Assembly (NCBI RefSeq): GCF_002929225.1
Contig: NZ_PISM01000004.1
Span: forward strand, 744,001 to 808,000
Length of the DNA stretch: 64,000 bases
Direction of reading: 5' to 3'
Source of the DNA: Stutzerimonas kunmingensis
Lineage (GTDB): Bacteria; Pseudomonadota; Gammaproteobacteria; Pseudomonadales; Pseudomonadaceae
Below, in pieces: positions 45,617 through 54,172 of the stretch (position 1 is the first letter of the stretch; each line of letters starts with the position of its first letter). The notes under the pieces are model-generated. The model saw only the letters and a program-made list of their open reading frames with translations, made no database searches and was not told the origin of the DNA. Position numbers and translations under genes: made by a program.

Positions 45617-46669
45617 ATGACCCGAGCGTCACTGCAGGCTCTCCATGCTGTCGTGTACCTCCGGCCCGTCATCGCTGTCGCTCTCGCGGCAGCCCTGACG
45701 GGCTGTCTGTTTCAGGACAGGGTCGAGGTCATCAGCGGCCCAACGATGGGCAGTACCTATACCGTCAAGTACGTAAGCAGCGGCGACGTCCCGTCCAGGG
45801 AGGAGCTGCACGGTGAAGTCGAGGCCATTCTCGGCGATATCGACAAACAGCTGTCCACCTACCGAAGCGATTCCGATGTCGAGCGCTTCAATGCGCTGCC
45901 CGCCGGAAGCTGCGAGCCGATGCCGGATACGGTGCGCGAATTGGTCGCAGCGGGCGATCAGCTATCGGCCGACAGCGATGGCGCGTTCGATCTTACACTC
46001 GAGCCATTGCTGAACCTTTGGGGCTTCGGTCCGCAAGGTCGTGCCGAGCAGGTTCCATCCGCGGCGGATATCGAGGCGGCGCGGGCGTTGACCGGCCATC
46101 GGCATCTACGTATCGATGGCGATCAGTTGTGCAAGACGGTGGCGCTGCAGCTGGACTTCAACAGCATCGCTGCCGGTTATGCGGTTGATCGCGTTGTCGA
46201 TCGTTTGAAGGCGCTCGGCGTAAAGAGTTACCTCGTTGAGATCACTGGCGAGCTCAGGGCTGAGGGCCGCAAGCCCGATGATTCTCCGTGGCGCATAGCC
46301 ATTGAAGCGCCCAGGGATGACCAGCGGGTTGCGCAGAAGATCGTCGAGCTCGATGGTCTGGGCGTATCCACCTCCGGCGACTATCGAAACTATTTCGAGC
46401 AGGACGGCCGGCGTTATTCACATACCCTGGACCCGCAAAGCGGCAGACCGATCGAGCATCACCTCGCTGCGGTGACGGTCATCGATAAATCGACTTTGCG
46501 TGCTGACGGGTTGTCTACCGCGTTGATGGTGCTCGGCCCCGAGCGGGGGCTGGCACTGGCAGAGCGTAATGCGATCGCCGCGTTCTTCGTCGTGCGCGAG
46601 GGGCAAGGCTTCGTAACAACGAGCACCAAGGCTTTTGACGAGCTGTTCGGTGCGGGAGTAGAGCAATGA
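45617..46669 (+). CDS. apbE: FAD:protein FMN transferase ApbE
   Basis: Lipoprotein of 350 residues that attaches FMN covalently to the threonines of NqrB and NqrC. The signal peptide ends with a lipobox-like AAALTGCLF, and the mature enzyme begins with GPTMGSTYTVKY. The catalytic segment DFNSIAAGYAVDRVVD and the GVSTSGDYRNYFEQDG region are as in other ApbE proteins. Its place in the nqr operon is the usual one. Confidence 0.94.
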   Translation: MTRASLQALHAVVYLRPVIAVALAAALTGCLFQDRVEVISGPTMGSTYTVKYVSSGDVPSREELHGEVEAILGDIDKQLSTYRSDSDVERFNALPAGSCEPMPDTVRELVAAGDQLSADSDGAFDLTLEPLLNLWGFGPQGRAEQVPSAADIEAARALTGHRHLRIDGDQLCKTVALQLDFNSIAAGYAVDRVVDRLKALGVKSYLVEITGELRAEGRKPDDSPWRIAIEAPRDDQRVAQKIVELDGLGVSTSGDYRNYFEQDGRRYSHTLDPQSGRPIEHHLAAVTVIDKSTLRADGLSTALMVLGPERGLALAERNAIAAFFVVREGQGFVTTSTKAFDELFGAGVEQ

Positions 46670-46893
46670 CTTGGTTACTGGTTTTTCTGGTGATGCTGCT
46701 TGTGGTATTCGGCATGGCCATCGGCGTGATCATGGGACGCAAGCCCATCGCGGGTTCCTGCGGGGGTATCGCCAATCTGGGCATCGAGAAGGAGTGCTCC
46801 ATCTGTGGCGGTAGCCGCGAGAAGTGCGAAGAAGTGAACGAGGCGAAGAACGCGGGTAACGCCGATCTCGCCTACGACGCCACCAAGCGTTGA
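46666..46893 (+). CDS. nqrM: NqrM, Na+-NQR maturation factor
   Basis: A 75-residue protein with one N-terminal membrane span and four cysteines (GSCGG, ECSICGG, EKCEE) in the pattern of the NqrM family (formerly DUF539). It is needed to insert the iron site formed by NqrD and NqrE. It overlaps the apbE stop by four bases and ends the operon. Confidence 0.92.
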   Translation: MTWLLVFLVMLLVVFGMAIGVIMGRKPIAGSCGGIANLGIEKECSICGGSREKCEEVNEAKNAGNADLAYDATKR

Positions 46894-47059
46894 TGTGAAC
46901 CTTTGCGCGTCCAGGCAGCCCTGAGCGGACTTGCCTGGCCGGGCTCGCTGACGGGCACGGCGCGCGCAGAGCTTGAAAGAAGTGGCTGGTTTGCGTCTTT
47001 GGACATCGGCGAATTCGTTGACAGCAGCGGCGTCTCCCGCTGCGTTTTCAGGAGTGTAT

Positions 47060-48454
47060 ATGGCGGTCTATAACTACGATTTGGTGGTATTGGGTTCCGG
47101 TCCGGCCGGGGAGGGCGCGGCAATAAATGCCGTCAAGGCGGGACGCAAGGTCGCCGTGGTAGATAACCGTCCGCTGGTTGGGGGCAACTGCACACACCTG
47201 GGCACCATCCCGTCCAAGGCCTTGCGCCATTCGGTACGGCAGATCATGCAGTACAACACCAACCCGCTGTTCCGCCAGATCGGCGAACCACGCTGGTTCT
47301 CCTTTCCGGACGTGCTGAAGAGTGCCGAGAAGGTCATCAGCAAGCAGGTCACTTCCCGCACGAGTTACTACGCGCGTAACCGCATCGATACCTTCTTCGG
47401 GACTGCCAGCTTCTCCGATGAGCAGAGCGTCGAAGTGGTCTGCCTCAATGGCATGGTGGAAAAGCTGGTTGCCAGTCAGTTCGTCATCGCCACCGGCTCG
47501 CGCCCGTATCGACCGGCTGATATCGACTTCAATCACCCGCGTATCTACGACAGCGACACCATTCTTACTCTCAGTCACACGCCGCGCCGGATGATCATCT
47601 ACGGGGCCGGCGTCATCGGTTGCGAATATGCATCAATCTTCAGCGGTCTGGGCGTGCTGGTCGACCTGATCGACAACCGCGAGCAATTGCTCAGCTTCCT
47701 GGATGACGAGATTTCCGATGCGCTCAGCTATCACCTGCGCAACAACAACGTGCTGATTCGCCACAACGAAGAGTACGAGCGGGTCGAGGGGCTGGAGAAC
47801 GGCGTGATCCTGCATCTCAAGTCGGGCAAGAAGATCAAGGCAGACGCATTCCTCTGGAGCAACGGACGTACCGGCAATACCGACAAGCTCGGGCTGGAGA
47901 ACATCGGGCTCAAGGCTAACAGTCGTGGTCAGGTCCAGGTTGATGAGCACTACCGCACCGAGATCGGCAATATCTACGCTGCCGGCGATGTGATCGGTTG
48001 GCCGTCGCTGGCCAGTGCCGCTTATGACCAAGGCCGTTCGGCAGCGGGCAGCATCGTCGAGAATGACTCCTGGCGTTTCGTCGATGACGTACCGACCGGT
48101 ATTTACACCATTCCCGAGATCAGCTCTATCGGCAAGAACGAGCGCGAACTGACCCAGGCGAAGATTCCCTATGAAGTCGGCAAGGCGTTCTTCAAAAGCA
48201 TGGCGCGGGCGCAGATTTCGTTCGAGCCAGTGGGCATGCTGAAGATTCTCTTCCACCGCGAAACGCTGGAAGTGCTCGGTGTGCACTGCTTCGGTTATCA
48301 GGCTTCGGAGATCGTGCACATTGGCCAGGCGATCATGAACCAGAAGGGGCCGGCGAACAGCATCAAGTACTTCGTCAACACCACCTTCAACTACCCGACA
48401 ATGGCCGAAGCCTACCGCGTCGCTGCGTTCGACGGGCTCAACCGGCTTTTTTGA
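47060..48454 (+). CDS. sthA: Soluble pyridine nucleotide transhydrogenase
   Basis: Cytosolic FAD protein, 464 residues, that moves reducing equivalents between NADPH and NAD. The fold is that of dihydrolipoamide dehydrogenase, with [17 protein letters not shown] for FAD and [15 protein letters not shown] for the nucleotide. The disulfide of the lipoamide enzyme is absent: the second cysteine is threonine in [15 protein letters not shown], as is normal for SthA. ATG 47060 follows AGGAG. It fits the NADPH-producing glucose pathway earlier in the window. Confidence 0.94.
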   Translation: MAVYNYDLVVLGSGPAGEGAAINAVKAGRKVAVVDNRPLVGGNCTHLGTIPSKALRHSVRQIMQYNTNPLFRQIGEPRWFSFPDVLKSAEKVISKQVTSRTSYYARNRIDTFFGTASFSDEQSVEVVCLNGMVEKLVASQFVIATGSRPYRPADIDFNHPRIYDSDTILTLSHTPRRMIIYGAGVIGCEYASIFSGLGVLVDLIDNREQLLSFLDDEISDALSYHLRNNNVLIRHNEEYERVEGLENGVILHLKSGKKIKADAFLWSNGRTGNTDKLGLENIGLKANSRGQVQVDEHYRTEIGNIYAAGDVIGWPSLASAAYDQGRSAAGSIVENDSWRFVDDVPTGIYTIPEISSIGKNERELTQAKIPYEVGKAFFKSMARAQISFEPVGMLKILFHRETLEVLGVHCFGYQASEIVHIGQAIMNQKGPANSIKYFVNTTFNYPTMAEAYRVAAFDGLNRLF

Positions 48455-48551
48455 GCAGCTCCGGCCGCTGGCCTGAGGCGGCTGGAGAGGGCGGCGACTC
48501 CCGTGATTGGCATTGGCCTAACCGGGAGAGCTTCTGATCAGGTGAGGGTGA

Positions 48552-48578
48552 ATCCGGCAGCGGCCTGCGCTGCCGGAT
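48552..48578. terminator. Hairpin between convergent sthA and glpQ
   Basis: Perfect 11-base arms ATCCGGCAGCG and CGCTGCCGGAT with a five-base loop. There is no T-run, but the site lies in the 145-bp gap between convergent genes, so a bidirectional terminator is likely. Confidence 0.6.
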
Positions 48579-48599
48579 CGTGCCGCGGTGTGTTGGCTG

Positions 48600-49322
48600 T
48601 CAGGATCGCGATAGGGTACTGACCGCCAGGCCGGGGTAGTCGGTGATCAGGCTGTCGACGCCGAAGTCGGCCAGGCGGCGCATCAGGGCCGGTTCATTGA
48701 CTGTCCAAACCGATACATGCAGGCCCTGTTTACGGGCTTTTTCCAGACGCTCCGGGGTGCACAGCGTCCACTTCAGCGCCAGTAGGTTGCAGCCATATTG
48801 ACGGGCGACCTTCAGTGGATCGAGCCAGTTGTACTCGGCTACCAGCCCGCGTGAGATCTCCGGCGCAAGCCGCTTCAGCGCACGCAGCACTTCACGAGAG
48901 CTCGACGTGACGGTGATGCGATCGAGCAATCGATACCGTTCGGCCAGCTCCTTGATCGCTATGACCGTACGCGCGGCGCGCACCCGCGAAGCACTCTTGA
49001 CCTCGAGCTGCCAGTGCTCGAAATCGCATTTTTCGAATAGCTCGCTCAGCCTGGGAATAGGGCAGGGCGTCTTCCAGCCAGGCCCCCCTTCCCTGGCGTC
49101 GTAGTTAACCAGCTCGTCGGCATCATGTTGCACGACCTTTCCCCGGCGGCCGGTGGTGCGCTTGAGCGTCGGGTCGTGGATGACCATCAGTTCGCCGTCG
49201 CGGGAAAGATGCAGGTCCAGCTCGCAGCGGCGCACACCATGCTGCAGGCATTGCTCGAAGCTTGCCAGGGTGTTTTCTGGCGCTTCGCCTTTGGCGCCGC
49301 GATGGCCGTAGATGAGTGTCAC
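48600..49322 (-). CDS. glpQ: Cytosolic glycerophosphodiester phosphodiesterase
   Basis: Hydrolyses glycerophosphodiesters to glycerol-3-phosphate and an alcohol. A 240-residue protein without a signal peptide, so the UgpQ-like cytosolic form. The family signature IYGHRGAKGEAPENTLASFE opens the protein, followed by LDLHLSRDGELMVIHDPTL. It overlaps the preceding small gene by four bases, so they share a transcript. Confidence 0.9.
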   Translation of the reverse strand: MTLIYGHRGAKGEAPENTLASFEQCLQHGVRRCELDLHLSRDGELMVIHDPTLKRTTGRRGKVVQHDADELVNYDAREGGPGWKTPCPIPRLSELFEKCDFEHWQLEVKSASRVRAARTVIAIKELAERYRLLDRITVTSSSREVLRALKRLAPEISRGLVAEYNWLDPLKVARQYGCNLLALKWTLCTPERLEKARKQGLHVSVWTVNEPALMRRLADFGVDSLITDYPGLAVSTLSRS

Positions 49323-49627
49323 GGTTGCAAGTCTTCCTTAGGGGGTGATGGGGCGCGTTGATGATGGCGCACGCTGTTGATCACCCAATCGCCTTCGAAG
49401 TACACGGAAAATTCCCGGTAATCCCAGCGGGTGATCGGCGGCTGGCCGACGGCGGGTCGCTCTTCATCGGCCAGGCCGAAGCGGTCCAGTACCTGGTTCT
49501 TCGAGTCGCCACGAGTCGGCATGGTCATTTCCGGCAGGCCTTGTTGGCCAACAGGTATCCGAATGTCTTCGGCGAACAGGGGTGGACTGAATGTCAGTAC
49601 GAGCAGCAGAGTCGCCAGGCGGCGCAT
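49319..49627 (-). CDS. Small exported protein of unknown function
   Basis: A 102-residue protein with a signal peptide (MRRLATLLLVLTFSPPLFAED) and a mature region containing MPTRGDSKNQVLDRFGLADE and ITRWDYREFSVYFEGDWVI. The repeated pattern of a GxSxxxVxxxFG loop before a W-D-Y strand resembles small outer-membrane assembly proteins of the SmpA/OmlA kind, but there is no lipobox cysteine. Databases may call this gene a phosphodiesterase from its neighbour; I see no support for that. Its start lies four bases after the PilZ-like gene upstream. Confidence 0.7.
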   Translation of the reverse strand: MRRLATLLLVLTFSPPLFAEDIRIPVGQQGLPEMTMPTRGDSKNQVLDRFGLADEERPAVGQPPITRWDYREFSVYFEGDWVINSVRHHQRAPSPPKEDLQP

Positions 49628-49630
49628 CGG

Positions 49631-50203
49631 TCAATCTCCTTGCAGGCTTTCCAGGGCCAGGCGCCGCTCCAGCGCCTGTTTCTGCAGGATATGTCGTGCG
49701 AGCAACTGTCGCTGTGCATCAGTCAACGCTTCGAACTCTGTGCCGATATCGTAACGCCCGTCATCCATCGGCGTGCAGTAGATGACCCGCGCGGCCAGCA
49801 CAAGGCCAAGCCCCTGGGGCAGCAGAATCAGTTTCAGCGTGAGCCTCTCTCCTTCAGCCCTGGGCTGCTCGCTGGCGAAGCTGATACCGCCTTCGGACAA
49901 TATCACCGGCTGCGGTGCGCCCTGATCCTTCAGCAGATCCTGCGCCAGTGCCTGGCCCAGGAGTTCGATTCGTTTGTTCTGCACCTTCAGGTAGTTGGCC
50001 AGCGTGCGATTGCTCTCGGCAATCTGCCGCAACAAATGCTGCGCTTCGAAATCAAGTTGGTGCAGCTCGCCGAGCAGGCTGAAAAGCGGCGGTAGGGGCG
50101 CTGCGTCGGCCTCCTGGCCTTGGTCGGCCGGGATGATTTCCAGTGCCACACGATCCTCGATACGGTAGTATTCGCGGCGTTCTTCAGTGTCTTGTGTAGG
50201 CAT
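49631..50203 (-). CDS. PilZ-like domain protein
   Basis: A 190-residue cytoplasmic protein. The N-terminus has the arginine-rich RREYYRIEDRVAL segment of PilZ domains, and a long helical insertion (about 45-95) separates it from a beta-strand region with VILSEGGISFASEQ. The second c-di-GMP motif, normally D/N-x-S-x-x-G, is I-L-S-E-G-G here, so it lacks the acidic or amide residue and nucleotide binding is uncertain. ATG 50203 is chosen because longer readings run antisense to lolC. Confidence 0.75.
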   Translation of the reverse strand: MPTQDTEERREYYRIEDRVALEIIPADQGQEADAAPLPPLFSLLGELHQLDFEAQHLLRQIAESNRTLANYLKVQNKRIELLGQALAQDLLKDQGAPQPVILSEGGISFASEQPRAEGERLTLKLILLPQGLGLVLAARVIYCTPMDDGRYDIGTEFEALTDAQRQLLARHILQKQALERRLALESLQGD

Positions 50204-50302
50204 GGCGATACCCGGGATGCAGTAATGGCCAGAGTGTATCAGGCCCCGCGGTGACGTCAGCTGCATGTTGTTTTTTCCCCCGCCAGCGAACCCGTCGATC
50301 TT

Positions 50303-51550
50303 ATGTTCAGACCGCTGTCCGTCTTTATCGGCGCGCGTTACACCCGCGCCAGACGTCGTAGCCTCTTCGTCTCCTTCATCTCCCTGACATCCATGATCGG
50401 GCTCGCCCTGGGTGTGCTCGTGATGATCGTCGTGCTTTCCGTGATGAACGGCTTTGATCACGAGATGCGTACCCGCGTGTTGGGCATGGTGCCGCATGCG
50501 ACGATCGAAAGCCCGACGCCAATTGGCGACTGGCAGACACTTGGGAAGCGCCTCGAAGGGCACTCCCAGGTCGCGGCGACGGCACCTTTCATTCAAAGCC
50601 AGGGGTTGCTGACCCATCAGGGCCAGGTGACGAAGATCCTGATCAACGCCGTGGACCCCGAGGCCGAACGGCGGGTTTCGATCATCAATCAGTTTTTCCG
50701 TGAAGGTTCGCTGGACGATCTTGCCGCAGGCGAGTTCGGCATCGTCATCGGTGACAAGGCTGCGACTAAGCTCGGTGTCGGCGTGGGTGACAAGATCACC
50801 TTCGTGGCGCCCGAAGTCACCGTGACTCCAGCGGGGATGTTCCCGCGCATGAAGCGTTTTACCGTGACCGGAATCTTTCACGTCGGAGCCGGCGAGATCG
50901 ATGGCTACGTTGCGCTGGCGAACATCGCTGACATAGCACGGCTGCAGCGCTGGAAGCCGGACCAGGTCCAGGGGGTTCGTCTGCGTTTCGACGACCTGTT
51001 CCAGGCGCCCCGCATTGCCTGGGAGCTGGCCGGCCAGCTCGGCGACGATTTCTATTCCCGTGACTGGACCCGCACCCATGGCAACCTGTACCAGGCGATT
51101 CGCATGGAGAAGGCCATGATCGGACTGTTGCTGCTGCTGATCGTGGCGGTGGCGGCGTTCAACATCATTTCGACGCTGGTGATGGTAGTAACCGACAAGC
51201 GCGGCGATATCGCCATCCTTCGCACGCTGGGCGCGACGCCGAAACAGATCATGGCGATATTCATGGTCCAGGGTACGGTGATCGGCGTCGTCGGCACCTT
51301 GGTCGGGGCGCTGCTGGGCATGTTCGCGGCGGTCAATGTCAGCAGCTGGATCGCTGCCCTGGAACGCCTGATCGGACACAAGTTTCTCAGCGCCGACGTC
51401 TATTTCATCGACTATCTGCCGTCACGGCTGATGGCGGCCGACGTCATCCAGGTCTGTGTTGCCGCGCTGGTCCTGAGTTTCCTCGCGACCCTGTATCCCG
51501 CCTGGCGCGCTGCGCGCACCCAGCCGGCAGAGGCGCTACGTTATGAGTGA
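50303..51550 (+). CDS. lolC: Lipoprotein-releasing ABC transporter permease LolC
   Basis: Inner-membrane permease, 415 residues, of the LolCDE complex that releases lipoproteins to LolA for outer-membrane transport. Four membrane spans and a large periplasmic domain, with the N-terminal [18 protein letters not shown] and C-terminal [18 protein letters not shown] typical of the family. It overlaps lolD by eight bases. It and lolE are close paralogues; whether it is C or E by function rests on the order. Confidence 0.92.
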   Translation: MFRPLSVFIGARYTRARRRSLFVSFISLTSMIGLALGVLVMIVVLSVMNGFDHEMRTRVLGMVPHATIESPTPIGDWQTLGKRLEGHSQVAATAPFIQSQGLLTHQGQVTKILINAVDPEAERRVSIINQFFREGSLDDLAAGEFGIVIGDKAATKLGVGVGDKITFVAPEVTVTPAGMFPRMKRFTVTGIFHVGAGEIDGYVALANIADIARLQRWKPDQVQGVRLRFDDLFQAPRIAWELAGQLGDDFYSRDWTRTHGNLYQAIRMEKAMIGLLLLLIVAVAAFNIISTLVMVVTDKRGDIAILRTLGATPKQIMAIFMVQGTVIGVVGTLVGALLGMFAAVNVSSWIAALERLIGHKFLSADVYFIDYLPSRLMAADVIQVCVAALVLSFLATLYPAWRAARTQPAEALRYE

Positions 51551-52256
51551 ACAGGTTATGAACGAGCTTTCTTCGCAAAAGCACGCGGTGCTGAGCTGCC
51601 GCAATCTTGGCAAACGCTACGAGCAGGGTCCGGAGTCGGTGGAAGTGCTGTCCGGCCTGCAACTCGAGTTGTTCCCGGGGCAGCGCGTCGCCATCGTCGG
51701 CAGTTCCGGCTCGGGCAAGAGCACCCTGTTGAACCTGCTTGGCGGGCTGGATACGCCCAGTGAGGGCAGTGTCTGGCTGGCCGGTGAGGAGCTTTCGGCG
51801 CTCAACGAAAAGGATCGCGGGTTATTGCGTAACCGCGCGCTGGGCTTCGTTTACCAGTTCCATCACCTGCTTGCCGAATTCACTGCACTGGAGAACGTCT
51901 GCATGCCGTTGCTGATCGGGCGGACGCCGATCCCGGAAGCGCGGCAGAAGGCCGCTGCGCTGTTGACGCGTGTCGGACTCGGGCATCGCCTCGAGCACAA
52001 GCCGGCGGAGCTCTCTGGCGGTGAACGCCAGCGTGTGGCGATTGCACGGGCGCTGGTGAACGAGCCGGCGCTGGTACTGCTCGACGAACCTACCGGAAAT
52101 CTTGACCATCACACGGCGCAAGGCATCCAGGACCTCATGCTGGAGCTCAGCAAGTCGTTGCAGACCGCCTTCCTGGTGGTTACCCATGACCGCCAGCTTG
52201 CCGCGCAGATGGATCAGATTCTGCGGTTGGAAGACGGACGTCTGGTGGTCGAATGA
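51543..52256 (+). CDS. lolD: Lipoprotein-releasing ABC transporter ATPase LolD
   Basis: ATP-binding subunit of LolCDE, 237 residues. Walker A is GSSGSGKST, the ABC signature is [15 protein letters not shown] and Walker B is [12 protein letters not shown]. It starts at ATG 51543, eight bases inside lolC, with a second possible ATG at 51558, and overlaps the lolE start. Confidence 0.95.
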   Translation: MSEQVMNELSSQKHAVLSCRNLGKRYEQGPESVEVLSGLQLELFPGQRVAIVGSSGSGKSTLLNLLGGLDTPSEGSVWLAGEELSALNEKDRGLLRNRALGFVYQFHHLLAEFTALENVCMPLLIGRTPIPEARQKAAALLTRVGLGHRLEHKPAELSGGERQRVAIARALVNEPALVLLDEPTGNLDHHTAQGIQDLMLELSKSLQTAFLVVTHDRQLAAQMDQILRLEDGRLVVE

Positions 52257-53500
52257 TGTTCAGGCCTCTGAGTGTCTTTATCGGCAGCCGCTACACCCGT
52301 GCCAAGCGGCGCAACCATTTCATCTCGTTCATCTCCCTGACCTCGCTGATCGGCCTGGCACTTGGCGCGTTGGCGATGATCATGGTCCTGTCCGTGATGA
52401 ACGGATTTCAGCGCGAGATGAGTTCGCGCATTCTCGGGATGGTGTCCCACGCCACCGTCATTGGTGATCAGCCATTGGACGACTGGCAGGCCGTCGCGTC
52501 GCGCCTGTCGGCGCATCCTCAGATTGTCGGCAGCGCACCCGTCACCCAGCTCGAAGGCATGCTGTCATTCAAGGGCAGCATGCAGCCGATACAGATCAGC
52601 GGTATCGATCCGCAGGCTGAGGCGGATGTATCCATCGTCGGTGATCGCCTGGTCGGAGGCAGTCTGGATGCGCTGAAACCAGGTGAGTTCGGCGTCATCG
52701 TCGGCTTGATGACCGCCCGGCGCTTCGGTCTGAAGCTGGGCGACAAGTTGACACTGATCGTGCCGGAAGTGAGCTCCTCGCCCGGTGGAGTCACGCCTCG
52801 CATGCAGCGGCTGAATGTGGTTGGCGTATTCAAGGTGGGCGCCGATCTGGACGGCAGCCTGGGGATGATCCACCGCGCCGATGCTGCGCAGATCCATCGT
52901 TGGGCGCCGCAGCAGGTGCAGGGCGTGCGGCTCAAGCTGAGCGACCTGTATCGGGCGCCGGAAGTGGCAGCGCAGGTGGCTGAAATGCTCGGTGATGGCT
53001 ACCGCGTGGAGGACTGGTCTTATACGCAGGGCAGCCTATTCAGCGCGATGAAGATGGAAAAGACCATGATTGGCCTGTTGTTGATGCTGATCGTTGCGGT
53101 GGCTGCCTTCAATATCATTGCGACGCTGATCATGGTCGTTGCCGACAAGCGAGCCGATATCGCGATTCTGCGCACGCTTGGCGCGACTCCACGGCAGATC
53201 ATGTCGATCTTTATGGTTCAGGGCAGCATCATTGGCTTCAGTGGCACCGTGATAGGCGTGATTCTGGGCGTACTCGGTGCGCTGAACGTAAGTGCTCTGG
53301 TGGCCTGGCTGGAAAAAGTGTCAGGCCAGCATATCTTTAGTTCCGACGTCTACTTCATCAGCACCCTGCCATCGGAGCTGCGTCTGGAGGACGTGGTGCT
53401 GGTATCGGTCGCGGCGCTGAGCTTGAGCTTCTTGGCTACGCTCTATCCGGCATGGCGAGCCGCGCAGACCCAGCCGGCCGAGGCACTGCGCTACGAGTGA
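52256..53500 (+). CDS. lolE: Lipoprotein-releasing ABC transporter permease LolE
   Basis: Second permease of LolCDE, 414 residues, very similar to the lolC product (same FRPLSVFIG start and [18 protein letters not shown] end). ATG 52256 overlaps the lolD stop (TGATG) and aligns with the lolC start; an ATG three bases earlier is in the same frame. The gene converges closely on the DUF2062 gene. Confidence 0.92.
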   Translation: MFRPLSVFIGSRYTRAKRRNHFISFISLTSLIGLALGALAMIMVLSVMNGFQREMSSRILGMVSHATVIGDQPLDDWQAVASRLSAHPQIVGSAPVTQLEGMLSFKGSMQPIQISGIDPQAEADVSIVGDRLVGGSLDALKPGEFGVIVGLMTARRFGLKLGDKLTLIVPEVSSSPGGVTPRMQRLNVVGVFKVGADLDGSLGMIHRADAAQIHRWAPQQVQGVRLKLSDLYRAPEVAAQVAEMLGDGYRVEDWSYTQGSLFSAMKMEKTMIGLLLMLIVAVAAFNIIATLIMVVADKRADIAILRTLGATPRQIMSIFMVQGSIIGFSGTVIGVILGVLGALNVSALVAWLEKVSGQHIFSSDVYFISTLPSELRLEDVVLVSVAALSLSFLATLYPAWRAAQTQPAEALRYE

Positions 53501-53506
53501 TGGCCG

Positions 53507-54022
53507 TTAGCGCCGGCCGTTCTGTCGCCGGCGCCAGCTGCGCCCGACCCACCAGCGCCAGTAGGCCTGAGTTAGAACGTAGCCGAGAATGGCGAAAACG
53601 ACGCCCGAAACCAGCGAGCCCAGATACAGCGGCTGCCAGTTGTGCTGCAGCATGTGACTTACCCAGGCCAGGCTCAATTCTGCCGGCATGTCAGAGGCCG
53701 GTGTATCCAGCAGCCAGGTTCCGACCTTGTAATTGCAATAGAACACCGGAGGCATGGTCAGCGGGTTGGTCAGCCAGACCAAACCTACCGCGATGGGCAG
53801 ATTGGCTCTCGCGGGAAGCGCACAGACGGCCGCCGCGAGCATCTGCATGGGCATCGGAATCATCGCCCAAAACAGGCCGATAGCCATGGCTCGCGCCACC
53901 GAGTGCCTATTGAGATGCCAGAGATTGGGATCGTGAATCAGCGCGCCGAGAAAACGCAGGGACTTGTTAGTCTTGATGCGATCGGGGTGCGGCATGTAGC
54001 GTTTGAAAAAGCGACGCGGCAT
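53507..54022 (-). CDS. DUF2062-family membrane protein
   Basis: A 171-residue protein with two or three membrane spans. The DUF2062 signature region is LNRHSVARAMAIGLFWAMIP and VGLVWLTNPLTMPPVFYCNY. Function is unknown; in other bacteria DUF2062 sometimes is fused to glycosyltransferases. Start ATG 54022 gives the usual basic N-terminus MPRRFFKRYMP; longer readings run into the comEC promoter side. Confidence 0.8.
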   Translation of the reverse strand: MPRRFFKRYMPHPDRIKTNKSLRFLGALIHDPNLWHLNRHSVARAMAIGLFWAMIPMPMQMLAAAVCALPARANLPIAVGLVWLTNPLTMPPVFYCNYKVGTWLLDTPASDMPAELSLAWVSHMLQHNWQPLYLGSLVSGVVFAILGYVLTQAYWRWWVGRSWRRRQNGRR

Positions 54023-54172
54023 GAAGGTTCTCTGGCAGGCTGCAGCCCGGCGATTATGCCTCGAATCGCGATGCGGCGCTGACAGGAGTCTTGTGACATT
54101 AGGTCTACGCCCGCGACAAATTGACCATCCGCCCACAGCGGTCCCGGAATGGATTCCAGGAGTCGAAAAAGC

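Noticed and set aside
47024..47043. Hairpin GCAGCGG/CCGCTGC before sthA as a terminator
   Set aside because: It is only seven bases long, close to the sthA ribosome site and lacks a convincing T-run; no clear function can be claimed.
47180..47230. Missing second redox cysteine in SthA taken as a defect
   Set aside because: Threonine at this place is normal for soluble transhydrogenases, which do not use the disulfide.
50204..51379. N-terminal extension of the PilZ-like gene running antisense to lolC
   Set aside because: It is the complement of lolC coding sequence; the PilZ-like domain starts at ATG 50203.
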